64,000 nucleotides of DNA, taken from positions 1 through 64,000 of the forward strand of contig CAYUZU010000009.1 in NCBI GenBank assembly GCA_964448675.1. Direction: 5' to 3'. Made by a program: the position numbers and the translations under genes. The notes under the pieces are model-generated. The model saw nothing but the letters and a program-made list of their open reading frames with translations. It was not told where the DNA came from and did no database searches. Below, piece after piece: positions 38,516 through 47,945 of the stretch (position 1 is its first letter; every line of letters begins with the position of its first letter). The DNA is from CAYUZU01 sp964448675 (GTDB lineage Bacteria > Planctomycetota > Phycisphaerae > UBA1845 > Fen-1342).

Positions 38516-38774
38516 GAGTTCCTCGCCCAAGACCTGGCGCCATGCGGAATTGCAGGTTGACCTTGAGCGCGCCGCGCGGCGGCGCATGGATCTGTTCAGC
38601 CCGCGGTAGCGGATCCAGCCGCTGCCGTTCCCAACCGCCGTATTGTAGGCACGTACGTCGCCCGCAGCCAGCCCGCCATCTCCCCCCTAAAGGCGCTCGC
38701 ACCCGCCGCGGCCGCCCGGTATGATCCAGCCCGGCGATATTTCGGCCCACTTATCAGTCACAAGGCATATCACC

Positions 38775-40676
38775 GTGAATCTCAGTATCCCTCCACAACA
38801 GCGCCCGCGGCGCGACCCTGACCGCACCCGCCGGGCCGACCGCGTGGTTCTCGTCCTGATGGTGCTGCTGGCCGGCACACCGCTGACCCAGGCCGACGAC
38901 CCGGACAACTGCCTGCTCTGCCATCGCTACCGCGGGCTGAGCCGTTACGCAGCTGCAACAGACACCGTCCACCTGTACGCCGTCAACCCGGCGTATCACC
39001 GCGACCGGCTGGGGCCCCACGCGCGAATCGGCTGCACGGACTGCCACCCGCGGGACGAGGTCGTGGTCATCCCGCACGAGCCCGTTTCGCGCGTCGATTG
39101 CACGAAGACTTGCCACCTGAGCGACCCCACGGGGCTGTCGCGGCGCTTCAGCCACGCCGGCGTCGCGGCCGCGCTGGCGGGCAGCGTACACGCGCCGGAG
39201 ACTCTGAACGAGCTCAGCTTCGCGGATGGCCCGCTGCTTGGCGACGGGCAGTCCGCGTGCCTGTACTGCCACGACGAGCCGATGTTCCGGCCGCTGGCGG
39301 AGATCGTACCGCACGCGGCGGGGCATCACGCGCACCTCTTCGACCGTTGCGACACGTGTCACGAATACCAGGTTCCGGTCGACGTCGCCTACTATGCGCG
39401 ACACGTGACCTCGCGCATGGTGCCGGCCCGGCGGCCGCTCGAGATGGCGCAGGTCTGCGCGGTGTGCCATGCCGACGCGACGGTGGTCAAGCACCGCGAG
39501 ATCTCGGACGCGGTGGCCAGCTATGTACGGAGTTTCCACGGCAAGGCAGCGCTGCTGGGCGAGGTCGAGACCGCCGACTGCATCTCGTGCCACGCCGCCG
39601 GCGGGCTGGGCAGCCACCAGATCCTGTCGCGCAGCGACCCGCGGTCGGCGACGCACGCGGACAACGTGGCCGACAGCTGCCGGAGTCCCGGATGCCATCC
39701 CGGAGCAGAGATGTCGCTTGCGCAAGCGGCGGTCCACCTGAACCTGCCGGAATCGGTCGGGTCGATCGAGTACGGCCTGGCGGCGGCGTTCATCCTGCTG
39801 ACGATCTTCAGCTTCGGACCATCGCTGGTGATCGCGCTGCTGGAGCTGTTCCAGATCGTGATCGGCCGTCATCACCACTCGACGCGTCGCGCGCTGGCAC
39901 TGACGCACGCCGTCCTGCAGCACCCGCAGGGACGCGCGCGGCTCAAGCGGTTCACCGTGAACCAGCGCGTGCAGCACTGGGTGCTGGCGGTGCTGTTCAT
40001 CGTGCTGGTGCTGACCGGCTTCCCGATGAAATTCGCGGACGCCGGTTGGGCGCGGGCGATCACCGACGCGCTCGGCGGGCTCAGCGTCGCCCGGCTGATT
40101 CACCACTGGGCGGGGATTGCGCTGGTGCTGGGGCTGCTGCTGCACCTGGTGTACATCGTCGTGGGTCTCGTGCAGCGGATGCGCACACCGGGCCCGGACG
40201 GCAAACGCCCGGGGCCGATCCAGGCGGTGAACGACCTGCCGATGTGGGTCACGCCCGCCGACGGCATCAAGATGCTGCAGCTGCTGGGCTACCTGATGTT
40301 TCTGCGGCGCGACCCGCCGACGTTCGGCCGCTTCAGCGTCAAGGAGAAGTTCGAGTACATCGGCGTGTTCTGGGGCACGGTGCTGCTGGGCATCACGGGT
40401 ATCCTCTTGTGGGGCGAGCAGGTGGCCTCGCGCTACGTGAGCGGCCGGGTGCTGAACCTCGCGCTGATCGCGCACACCTACGAGGCGTTCCTGGCGATCA
40501 TTCACGTCGGCATCCTGCATATCTGCAACGTGATGTTCGCGCCGAACGTATTCCCGCTGTCGCCGGCGACCATCACGGGCGACACCCCCACCGAGGAGCT
40601 GGCCGAGATGCACGAGGAGTTCGTGACGGACGCGGCCCGCGACCTCGGCGTCGAGCCGGAAGGGGGTGCCTCATGA
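38775..40676 (+). CDS. CbcL-like fused multihaem cytochrome c / cytochrome b quinol oxidoreductase
   Basis: About 633 residues. A signal anchor (VVLVLMVLLAGTPLTQA) is followed by a periplasmic region with eight haem c sites: CLLCH, CTDCH, CLYCH, CDTCH, CAVCH, CISCH, plus CX3CH (CTKTCH) and CX4CH (CRSPGCH). From about residue 335 there are five transmembrane helices of the HydC/FdnI-type cytochrome b, with haem-b His candidates in NQRVQHWVLAV, LIHHWAGIAL and AHTYEAFLAIIHVGILH. This c-b fusion matches the layout of Geobacter CbcL, which passes electrons from menaquinol to the periplasm for Fe(III) respiration. The start is uncertain: GTG at 38775 gives the best signal peptide, and an ATG at 38721 is possible. 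It overlaps the next gene by 4 bp (ATGA). Confidence 0.85.
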   Translation: MNLSIPPQQRPRRDPDRTRRADRVVLVLMVLLAGTPLTQADDPDNCLLCHRYRGLSRYAAATDTVHLYAVNPAYHRDRLGPHARIGCTDCHPRDEVVVIPHEPVSRVDCTKTCHLSDPTGLSRRFSHAGVAAALAGSVHAPETLNELSFADGPLLGDGQSACLYCHDEPMFRPLAEIVPHAAGHHAHLFDRCDTCHEYQVPVDVAYYARHVTSRMVPARRPLEMAQVCAVCHADATVVKHREISDAVASYVRSFHGKAALLGEVETADCISCHAAGGLGSHQILSRSDPRSATHADNVADSCRSPGCHPGAEMSLAQAAVHLNLPESVGSIEYGLAAAFILLTIFSFGPSLVIALLELFQIVIGRHHHSTRRALALTHAVLQHPQGRARLKRFTVNQRVQHWVLAVLFIVLVLTGFPMKFADAGWARAITDALGGLSVARLIHHWAGIALVLGLLLHLVYIVVGLVQRMRTPGPDGKRPGPIQAVNDLPMWVTPADGIKMLQLLGYLMFLRRDPPTFGRFSVKEKFEYIGVFWGTVLLGITGILLWGEQVASRYVSGRVLNLALIAHTYEAFLAIIHVGILHICNVMFAPNVFPLSPATITGDTPTEELAEMHEEFVTDAARDLGVEPEGGAS

Positions 40677-41794
40677 GTACGGCCCAGGCCCATGCCGGTG
40701 CCAGGGGCGGCTTCGCCTGGCGGCTGATCAAGGAACTGATCAAGCGCGTCTACGCGATCGTGATCATCCTGCTCGTCGCGTGGCTGAGCTACATGGCGTT
40801 CCGCTACCTGATCGTTTCGCTGGTGGTGCCAGCCGAGGCGCCGCCACAGATCAAGCAGCTTCCACTCCGGCTGGACGCAGGGGTGTTGCGGGCGCCACCC
40901 GAGCAGTGGACGGGCGTGACCGCGACCCGACGACCGCGCCTGCCGCTGGCGCACTACCACGACATCACCGGCTGGTTTCAGCCGGACCTGGTGAACGACT
41001 GCACGCGCTCGGGCTGCCACGTTCCGATCGCACACGACCGCCACAAGGAAGTGCGCGCGTTCCTGAACATGCACGCCACGAGCATGCATTGCAGCGTGTG
41101 CCACCTGCAAACCGACAAGCAGCCGCTGCCGTTGGTCTGGTACGACCTGCGCGACGGCGACATGACCGACCCACCTGCGCTCCTGCAGGCCATGGCCCTG
41201 CTGTTGTCCGAGGAGGGCCGGCAGCGCATGGCGGCGCCGACGGCCGCGTTCCAGGAGGAGCTCGTGCATCTGCTCGAGCAGGCCGCGCAGCAGGCTGGCA
41301 ACGACCCGGCCCTGGCCCGGCTGGCCGAGAGCGTCGCCGGGCCGCGCTTCAGCAGCCCGATGTTCACAGAGGTGGTGCGCCACGTAAAGGACCGGTTGCC
41401 GCTGCACTATCGAGGTGAATACGGCGCGAAGCTGGCGCTGCGCGGCGACGACGGCCAACCGCTGCTGAGCCATCCCGGCACCGCAGCCGAGGTGCAGCGC
41501 TTCCTCCGCGAAAAGGACCAGATGGCACCCGACACCCGCGCCGCCCTGCTCGACAAGATTCACCCGCTGCGGCGCTCGCCGACGCTGCAATGCACGGCCT
41601 GTCATCAGGCGGCGGGCAGCCTGGTCGACCTCGCCGCGGTCGGCTATCCCGCGCAGCGCGTGGCGGAACTGCAGCAGGGCTGGGTCTTCACCGCGATCGA
41701 GCACATCATGGCCGGCGAGTCGTTCCAGATGCCGGGCTTCGTCGGGCCGGATGCCGCACCCGACAACAGCCCGCACGACGAGGGCACGCCGTGA
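40673..41794 (+). CDS. Membrane-anchored trihaem cytochrome c
   Basis: 373 residues. One N-terminal transmembrane helix (RVYAIVIILLVAWLSYMAFRYLIV) anchors a periplasmic domain with three haem sites: CX4CH (CTRSGCH), CSVCH and a distant CTACH near residue 307. The segment between the second and third sites is a helical stretch without haems. No named family was recognised. The start overlaps the previous gene by ATGA and the end overlaps the next by GTGA, so the three proteins are almost certainly made together. It is probably the electron relay from the CbcL-like protein to the 20-haem protein. Confidence 0.85.
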   Translation: MSTAQAHAGARGGFAWRLIKELIKRVYAIVIILLVAWLSYMAFRYLIVSLVVPAEAPPQIKQLPLRLDAGVLRAPPEQWTGVTATRRPRLPLAHYHDITGWFQPDLVNDCTRSGCHVPIAHDRHKEVRAFLNMHATSMHCSVCHLQTDKQPLPLVWYDLRDGDMTDPPALLQAMALLLSEEGRQRMAAPTAAFQEELVHLLEQAAQQAGNDPALARLAESVAGPRFSSPMFTEVVRHVKDRLPLHYRGEYGAKLALRGDDGQPLLSHPGTAAEVQRFLREKDQMAPDTRAALLDKIHPLRRSPTLQCTACHQAAGSLVDLAAVGYPAQRVAELQQGWVFTAIEHIMAGESFQMPGFVGPDAAPDNSPHDEGTP

Positions 41795-44700
41795 GGTCCG
41801 CGCCGTCGACATTGGCGGCACTCTGCTGGGCGGCGGCTACGGCCTGGGGCGTACCGGCGCTGGCAGCCGATGCCCATCCGCTGGTGGCCGCAGAAGTCGC
41901 ACGCTACGAACTGCCCGCCGCCGACGCGATGCACATGCCGACGGGCATCGCGGTGGGCGCTGACGGCACGGTCCATGTCGTCGATGGCGTGCACGATCGG
42001 GTCGTGACCTTTGCCGCCGATGGCACACCGGGCGCGTCGATTCAGCAGATCAGCGCCCACGCGCTGTCGCGGCCCATCGCGGCCAAGCTCGACACCGCCG
42101 GGCGGCTGTGGATTGTCGACAACGGCAGCGCCCGCGTGCTGGTGCGCAACCCCGACGGCACCTTGCATCGGGTCGTCGAGCTGCCGCCCGACGCGCTCGC
42201 GGCACCGCCGGACCTGACGGACATCGCGTTCGGCGCCGACGGCACGCTGTGGCTGGTCGACAACGACCATCACCGCCTGATCGCCTATGACCCCGCCGCT
42301 GGGAGCGTGCAGCCGATCGGCCGGCGCGGAGAATCGCTGGGTGAGTACCAGTATCCCTACTCGCTCGCGGCCACGCCCGAGCACGAGTTGTTCGTCGTCG
42401 ACGTGATCAACGGGCGCGTGCAGCGGCTGGATGACACCGGCCAGCCGGTGGGCGTGGTCGGGCGTTACGGCGTGCGATTCGCCGAGTTCTATCGCCCCAA
42501 GGGCATTGCGCTCGATGACGCCGGCCACGTGTGGGTGTCGGACGGCACGCTGAACGTGGTGCAGGCGTTTCACGCGGACGGCCGGCCCGTCGGCGTGCTG
42601 CGCGACGAAAGCGGCGCGGTGCTGCGATTCGACGTGCCGATGGGGCTGGCGTTCGACACCGCCGGTGACCTCTACGTCGTCGAGCTGGGGGCGAACCGCG
42701 CAGTGCGGCTGCGCGTGACCCGCGACGCCAGTGCCCCGCTGCCCGCGCGGCCCCCGGGGGCCGGTCGCGCGACGGTCGGCGTTCAGAGCCGGTCCTGCAG
42801 CCTGTGCCACTTCGAGTGGATGGCGCCGCTCCACGACGGTGAGTCGACGTTGCTGGCCGACCCGCCGCCGAATCCACCGGAGCATCCCTACGTCAGCCGC
42901 GCGGTGATGTGCCTGGGCTGTCATGACGGTTCGGTCGGCGATTCGCGCGAACGCGTGTGGGTCCACCACGGCCACCGCACCGGCATTGCGCCGCCGGACG
43001 AGATGGGCGTGCCGGCGGACCTGCCACTGGTCGACGGGACGATCGCCTGCCGCACGTGCCACTCGGCTCACACCGTGCCGACGCGCACCACCATCGAGGA
43101 AATCGTGTTCCTGCGCGCCGGGGCGTCGCCGGCCGACCTCTGCCTGAAGTGCCATTCTGACTTCGGTGGTGGGACGGCCGCGGGCATGCACCCGCTGAGC
43201 GAGCTGCCGATCGACATGCCCGCTTCGCTGGTACACCTGGGCAGCGAGCAACGCAATGCGGCGGTGACGTGTCTGGCGTGCCATACCGGCCACGGCGCGC
43301 AACACGAACAGCTGCTCGTACTCGACCCGGGGACCAACGACCTGTGTCTCGCCTGTCACGAGCCCATGCAGCCGCAGCTCTTCGGCGACACGCACCGCAG
43401 CGCCCACGGCCGGCAGCCCGCTCTCACCGGCGTGCAGGTGGACGTCGCCCAGCGCCTCGATACGCGACTCGGCGACGGCTACCAGCTGCTATGCGGCACC
43501 TGCCACGTCTCGCACGGGGCGCCGACCGCGCACGACCTGCTCGCATTCGATCCGGCAGAACAGAACACCTGCGCCGCGTGTCACCCGGTCCAGGACGGCG
43601 TGGTGCAATCGTCGCACGACTTGCGCACCAACCACCCCGAGCTGGCGAACGCCGTCGGGATCACCGCGCGCGAAGGCGGTGCCTGCGCCGGCTGTCACAC
43701 CGCGCACCAGGACGGCCGGCCGCCGCAGCCAACCGCGGTTGACCCCGTGGGCCGCTGTACAAGCTGCCACGCTGCCGGCCAACTGGCCGCCAACGTCACG
43801 CTCGGCCCGCGCAATCATCCCGAAACCCGCTGTGGCGATTGTCACGACCCGCACACGACGCGTTTCGGCGACTACCTGAAGGCGGCACCGAACACGTTGT
43901 GTCGCGATTGCCACGAGGAGCAGACCACGCTCGCGGGCGGACCGCACGATCCGTCGCGCAACGTCGAGCAGTGGCCGGCGGTGTCGCGCGATCACGAAGG
44001 GTGCCTCGCCTGTCACCGCCCCCACGGTGACGAGCAGACGGGGCTGTATCGCGCGGGGCTGGCGGACGCGGGCTTCCCGCATGACCGCGCCTGCGTCGCG
44101 TGCCACGCCGAAGCGCTCGATGCCCCCGGCAACGAGATTGCCCTGCACCACCCACGCAACGTCGCCGCGCGACCGGGCAACGGGGCCTTGCCGCTGGAGA
44201 TGCTCGCGGGCGAGCCGCACGTCTCGTGCTACACGTGTCACGACCCGCACGCCGGCCCGGATCACCCGAATCTGACACGGCTGGCGACGGGCGCAAACCA
44301 GGACGAGACCTGCCTCGCCTGCCACGACGATCGCGCGAACATCTTCATGACCGGCCACGCCAGCGAGCCGATGCGCGAAGCCGGCTTCGCCATCACCGCG
44401 TGCCAGCCGTGCCATATCACGCATGGCGCGCCGGACGAAATGGAAGACACGCTGATGTGGCCCAAGGCACTGGGCACCTATGAGGGCATGGACACCGTCC
44501 CGGTGGCCGATCGGCACTGTGTCGCGTGCCACCGCCAGGGCGGGCCGGTGACACCGCCCACCATCGCGTCACACCCCGACGTCGAGATGTACAATCCCGG
44601 CCAACCGGGCGCCCCCGGTTATCTGCCACTGTTCAACAAGCAGGGCGAAATCGACCCGGCCGGTAAGGTCGCGTGCCGCACCTGCCACCTCACGCACGGC

Positions 44701-44901
44701 CGCAGCACGCGCGCGCCGATCCCCGAGGGCGTGAAGCCGGTGAGCTCGCGCGAGCTGCGCGCCCGGGCCTGGCACGTGCGGTCGTTCGGCGCGAGCAACG
44801 TGTGCACGACATGTCACGGCTTCGATGCGCTGCGGCGGTTCATGTACTTCCACGAGCCGGCGCGGCGTGGCGGACCGATCGAGGGCGGCGCCGGGAGTTA
44901 G
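41791..44901 (+). CDS. 20-haem cytochrome c fused to an NHL beta-propeller
   Basis: 1,036 residues from a GTG overlapping the previous stop. After a Sec signal peptide (cleavage near ALAADAHP), residues about 35-315 form an NHL-type beta-propeller (PTGIAVGADGTVHVVDG, TDIAFGADGTLWLVDN, PKGIALDDAGHVWVSDG, PMGLAFDTAGDLYVVELG). From residue 336 to 1009 there are exactly twenty CXXCH motifs, most followed by HXXH or DPH-type contexts (CRTCHSAH, CLACHTGH, CGDCHDPH, CYTCHDPH, CRTCHLTH), i.e. doubled-CXXCH repeats. No transmembrane helix or lipobox is present, so it is periplasmic or secreted. The propeller could dock to a partner or a surface; that is inference. Confidence 0.92.
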   Translation: MRSAPSTLAALCWAAATAWGVPALAADAHPLVAAEVARYELPAADAMHMPTGIAVGADGTVHVVDGVHDRVVTFAADGTPGASIQQISAHALSRPIAAKLDTAGRLWIVDNGSARVLVRNPDGTLHRVVELPPDALAAPPDLTDIAFGADGTLWLVDNDHHRLIAYDPAAGSVQPIGRRGESLGEYQYPYSLAATPEHELFVVDVINGRVQRLDDTGQPVGVVGRYGVRFAEFYRPKGIALDDAGHVWVSDGTLNVVQAFHADGRPVGVLRDESGAVLRFDVPMGLAFDTAGDLYVVELGANRAVRLRVTRDASAPLPARPPGAGRATVGVQSRSCSLCHFEWMAPLHDGESTLLADPPPNPPEHPYVSRAVMCLGCHDGSVGDSRERVWVHHGHRTGIAPPDEMGVPADLPLVDGTIACRTCHSAHTVPTRTTIEEIVFLRAGASPADLCLKCHSDFGGGTAAGMHPLSELPIDMPASLVHLGSEQRNAAVTCLACHTGHGAQHEQLLVLDPGTNDLCLACHEPMQPQLFGDTHRSAHGRQPALTGVQVDVAQRLDTRLGDGYQLLCGTCHVSHGAPTAHDLLAFDPAEQNTCAACHPVQDGVVQSSHDLRTNHPELANAVGITAREGGACAGCHTAHQDGRPPQPTAVDPVGRCTSCHAAGQLAANVTLGPRNHPETRCGDCHDPHTTRFGDYLKAAPNTLCRDCHEEQTTLAGGPHDPSRNVEQWPAVSRDHEGCLACHRPHGDEQTGLYRAGLADAGFPHDRACVACHAEALDAPGNEIALHHPRNVAARPGNGALPLEMLAGEPHVSCYTCHDPHAGPDHPNLTRLATGANQDETCLACHDDRANIFMTGHASEPMREAGFAITACQPCHITHGAPDEMEDTLMWPKALGTYEGMDTVPVADRHCVACHRQGGPVTPPTIASHPDVEMYNPGQPGAPGYLPLFNKQGEIDPAGKVACRTCHLTHGRSTRAPIPEGVKPVSSRELRARAWHVRSFGASNVCTTCHGFDALRRFMYFHEPARRGGPIEGGAGS

Positions 44902-44943
44902 ACGAGGATGCGACGAGGAACCTGCAGAAGACGGAGCAGTATC

Positions 44944-45675
44944 GTGAATTGGCGAATGGAGACCATCGCGCTCATCGCTGCGGTGCTGGGTACGGGGCTG
45001 CTGGTCGGTTGCGAAGGCGAGCCCTCCACCACCGCGACGAAAACGCCCGCGACGACCCGGCCCAGCGATGAACCGACAGGCGAAGAGAAAGACCGCCTGA
45101 AATCGCTGCTGGAAGAGGAAGCGCGGCCGAAGCAGCCCGCCATGCCGCCCGGGCACCCGCCGATCGGGTCGCAACAGGACAGCGCGGCGCCGCCGCGCGA
45201 GCCCGTTTCGCTGGCGTACGAGGTACCGGCAGACTGGGAGCGCGAACAGCCAGCCTCGCGCATGCGACGCGACCAGCTGCGTATTCCGCCGGCCGAGGGC
45301 GACGAGGAAGCCGGGGAGCTGGCGGTGTTCCATTTCGGCCGGCAAGCCGGGTCGATCGACCAGAACATCGCCCGCTGGCGCGGCCAGTTCACCACGGCGG
45401 AGGGCGCGCCGCTGCCCGAAGACGCGGTGCGCACCGAGCAGATCGAGAGCGACGGGCTGCCGATCATCGTCGTCGAGATGGCCGGGCAGTACAGCGCCGG
45501 GATGATGGGCGGCGGTCCGACGAAACTGCGGCGGATGCTCGGTGCGATCGTCGCCACCCCGGACGGACCGTGGTTCTTCAAGGCGGTCGGGCCGGACGCG
45601 ACGATGGCGGCGAACCGAGCGGCATTCATGGACCTGCTGGCGTCGGTGAAGCGGCCGGACGACGACGGGGAATAG
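44944..45675 (+). CDS. Lipoprotein of unknown function at the end of the cytochrome operon
   Basis: 243 residues from GTG 44944 (CGGAG at 7 nt). The signal peptide ends in lipobox LLVGC, and a Thr/Pro-rich linker follows. The globular part contains YEVPADWEREQPASRMRRDQ, then ELAVFHFGRQAGSIDQNIARW, which resembles a planctomycete lipoprotein family without known function, and ends with IVATPDGPWFFKAVGP. It lies 42 bp after the 20-haem cytochrome and is probably co-transcribed. It has no haem motif; it may be an assembly or anchoring factor, by inference. Confidence 0.65.
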   Translation: MNWRMETIALIAAVLGTGLLVGCEGEPSTTATKTPATTRPSDEPTGEEKDRLKSLLEEEARPKQPAMPPGHPPIGSQQDSAAPPREPVSLAYEVPADWEREQPASRMRRDQLRIPPAEGDEEAGELAVFHFGRQAGSIDQNIARWRGQFTTAEGAPLPEDAVRTEQIESDGLPIIVVEMAGQYSAGMMGGGPTKLRRMLGAIVATPDGPWFFKAVGPDATMAANRAAFMDLLASVKRPDDDGE

Positions 45676-45725
45676 CGCGCGCGGCGCGCGTGGCCGACTG
45701 ACGACGCAACGTCCATCAACCGCCG

Positions 45726-46364
45726 CTACGCGTCGGGGGCGAAGCGCAGCTCACGCACACCGGCGGGAGTGACTGTGCCGGCACGGGCCGCCATGGCGAC
45801 GTAGGTGTCGCTTGCGGGCGCAGTGGCCGCCAGCTCCAGCGCTTCGCGCGTTGCGGTCACCGCCGCCTCGTCCGGCCCCTCGATCTCGACCCACCAGCCG
45901 AGCCGCGGCAATTCGTCCAGTTCGACCGTGCACGCGCCATGACGCCAGGTCTCGCGGCGTTTCTCGTAGGTGATCACGGGGTGATAGCCGAGGCGCGCCA
46001 GCAGCTCAAGCATCACCGTGGCGTCGCCCACCGGCGTCTCGAGCTCCTCGCGTGACTTGAAGGCGGTGGCCGATTCGGCGGGCGGCTGGAAGCGCGGGCC
46101 TTTGTACGTCAGGGCAGCGTTACAGCGCACTTCGGGCGGCAGGTTGTCGGCGATTGGTGCTCCTGTGCCATGTTTGGCGGGCATGGGGCGGATTTCGCGC
46201 AGGCGCAGGCCGCAGTCCGCCGCCAGCAGTTGGTGATCGGGCGTGTCCACGATGGTGTTGGCTTCGAGAACGCGCCCGGCGCATGCCGCCCCAATCCCCG
46301 CCAGCCGGCCACGCAGTGCCGCCACATCGATGATGGCGAACTTGAGCTCGATCTCGTGCCCCAT
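45726..46364 (-). CDS. CYTH-domain protein (CyaB/ThTPase-like)
   Basis: 212 residues. The N-terminal MGHEIELKFAI contains the ExExK signature of the CYTH superfamily, a beta-barrel tunnel enzyme that binds triphosphates with divalent metals. Further conserved blocks are IVDTPDHQLLAADCGLRLRE, ALTYKGPR and ELLARLGYHPVITYEKRRETW. Members act as class IV adenylate cyclases, thiamine-triphosphatases or tripolyphosphatases; the exact reaction cannot be told. GAGGA precedes the ATG at 46364. It lies between the cytochrome operon and the beta-barrel gene on the opposite strand. Confidence 0.85.
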   Translation of the reverse strand: MGHEIELKFAIIDVAALRGRLAGIGAACAGRVLEANTIVDTPDHQLLAADCGLRLREIRPMPAKHGTGAPIADNLPPEVRCNAALTYKGPRFQPPAESATAFKSREELETPVGDATVMLELLARLGYHPVITYEKRRETWRHGACTVELDELPRLGWWVEIEGPDEAAVTATREALELAATAPASDTYVAMAARAGTVTPAGVRELRFAPDA

Positions 46365-46525
46365 GGCGTCCTCGCGGTTGACACCCGTTCCCGCCGTGGG
46401 CATGCTAACCGACGCCAGCCCGCTTGCACATCGGCGGGCCAACCGTCACGAGAGGAACACACGACCGCCGGGCGGCAGCGCGGGCCGATGCTGACTGCCT
46501 CCCGCCTTACAAGTGAGCCAGGTCG

Positions 46526-47944
46526 ATGCGAAACCGCATTCCGGTCCTCGCGGCGTTGGTGCTGAGCGGGCTGCTCGTACCCGCCCTGTTTGCGCAGGCC
46601 ACCGAAGCCGAGGCCCAGCAGCGTTTCTTCCGCCAGCAGCGCATTGTCGATGAAGAGCTGGACCGCGAGCGCTTCGAGCTCGCGCCGTTGGACACGCTGG
46701 TCGACTTCCAGTTCGGCGGCTGGGTCGAGCATTTCATGTTCCACTACAGCGACGGCGTGCAGGAGTCACGCCACGTGCAGCGCCCCGGGCTGGCGGCGTG
46801 GACGCGCATTCTGCTCGACGAAGGGGCGCACGAGCTGTTTGCCCGCGTGCGGCTGCGCTACACCTGGTTCGAGCCGGGCGACGAGATCGACCGGCAGGAG
46901 GACTGGTGGGGGCCGAACTTCGACCAGGCGTGGTACCGGATCGATGTCGGCCGGGCGTTTCGGCTGAACACGCCGGCCGACCCGCTGCAACTGCGGCTGC
47001 GCATCGGGCGCCAGCCGGTGCTCTTCGGCACCGGGTACGTGCTCGACCTGCCGCAGGATGCGGTGCTGATCGACGGGCAGATCTATGACCTGCGCGTGCT
47101 GGGACTGGTGGGCAACTCGATCCCGAGCTACCCCAACATCGACCGCAGCGAGCCGGTCGACAGCCACAGCAATCGCGTGTTCTACGGCGTGCAGCTCTCG
47201 TACGAGGGGTGGCCGCGGCACGTGCCGTTCATCTATGCATTGTGGAACAACGACCGCACCGACGAGCGGCCGTTCGACCCGTTCCAGAATTACCGCTACG
47301 ACAGTGTTTACTTCGGCGGCGGTGCCCGCGGTGAATTGGCGCACAATCTCAACTACTGGGCCGAGGGCGTTTTCGAGAGCGGCAAGAGCTATGGCGACGG
47401 GGCGATCCTGCAGCGTGACTACATCGAGGCGTACGGCTGGGACGTCGGGCTGGAGAAGATCTTCGACATGCCGACCCAGCCGCGGCTGTCATTCGAGTAC
47501 ATGTTCGCCAGCGGTGACGGAGACCGCTTGTTCAGCCCGACGAATGCGGCCGGCGGCAACGTCGGCGATGACAAGGACACGAGCTTCGTCGGGTTCGGCT
47601 TCCGTGATACGGGCATCGCGCTGGCGCCCGTGGTGAGCAACCTGCACATATGGCGCTTCGGCGGCTCGCTGCTGCCGCTGGAGTCGGTCACGCTGTTCCG
47701 CGATTTCGAGCTGGGGTCGAACTGGTTCCTGTATCACAAGAACAAGAGCCGTGGGGCGATCAGCGATCCGCTGGCGGACAGTTTCGACGGGTGGGTCGGC
47801 TGGGAGATGGACTATTACCTGAACTGGCGGCTGTCATCCGACCTGTCGTGGACGGTGCGCTGGGGCACGTTCTTCCCCGGCAGCGCCTACAGCGAACGCG
47901 ACACGCGTCACATGATCTTCACCGGCGTAACCTGGAGCTTCTAA
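46526..47944 (+). CDS. Outer-membrane beta-barrel protein (alginate-export-like)
   Basis: 472 residues. A signal peptide (IPVLAALVLSGLLVPALFAQA) precedes a region of alternating hydrophobic, aromatic-rich beta-strands throughout (ELFARVRLRYTWFEPG, LRLRIGRQPVLFGTGYVLDL, FYGVQLSYEGWP, ending RHMIFTGVTWSF), with the C-terminal Phe typical of outer-membrane barrels. The pattern fits the alginate_export (AlgE-like) family, common in planctomycetes. Whether it is a porin, an exporter or part of an electron conduit with the upstream cytochromes is unknown. It is followed directly by a lipoprotein gene. Confidence 0.75.
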   Translation: MRNRIPVLAALVLSGLLVPALFAQATEAEAQQRFFRQQRIVDEELDRERFELAPLDTLVDFQFGGWVEHFMFHYSDGVQESRHVQRPGLAAWTRILLDEGAHELFARVRLRYTWFEPGDEIDRQEDWWGPNFDQAWYRIDVGRAFRLNTPADPLQLRLRIGRQPVLFGTGYVLDLPQDAVLIDGQIYDLRVLGLVGNSIPSYPNIDRSEPVDSHSNRVFYGVQLSYEGWPRHVPFIYALWNNDRTDERPFDPFQNYRYDSVYFGGGARGELAHNLNYWAEGVFESGKSYGDGAILQRDYIEAYGWDVGLEKIFDMPTQPRLSFEYMFASGDGDRLFSPTNAAGGNVGDDKDTSFVGFGFRDTGIALAPVVSNLHIWRFGGSLLPLESVTLFRDFELGSNWFLYHKNKSRGAISDPLADSFDGWVGWEMDYYLNWRLSSDLSWTVRWGTFFPGSAYSERDTRHMIFTGVTWSF

Positions 47945-47945
47945 C

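Noticed and set aside
38754..40613. A 619-codon open frame antisense to the CbcL-like gene
   Set aside because: Its translation is Arg/His/Gln/Val-rich with no domain pattern and lies wholly opposite a clear cytochrome gene; it is a by-product of GC-rich codon bias.
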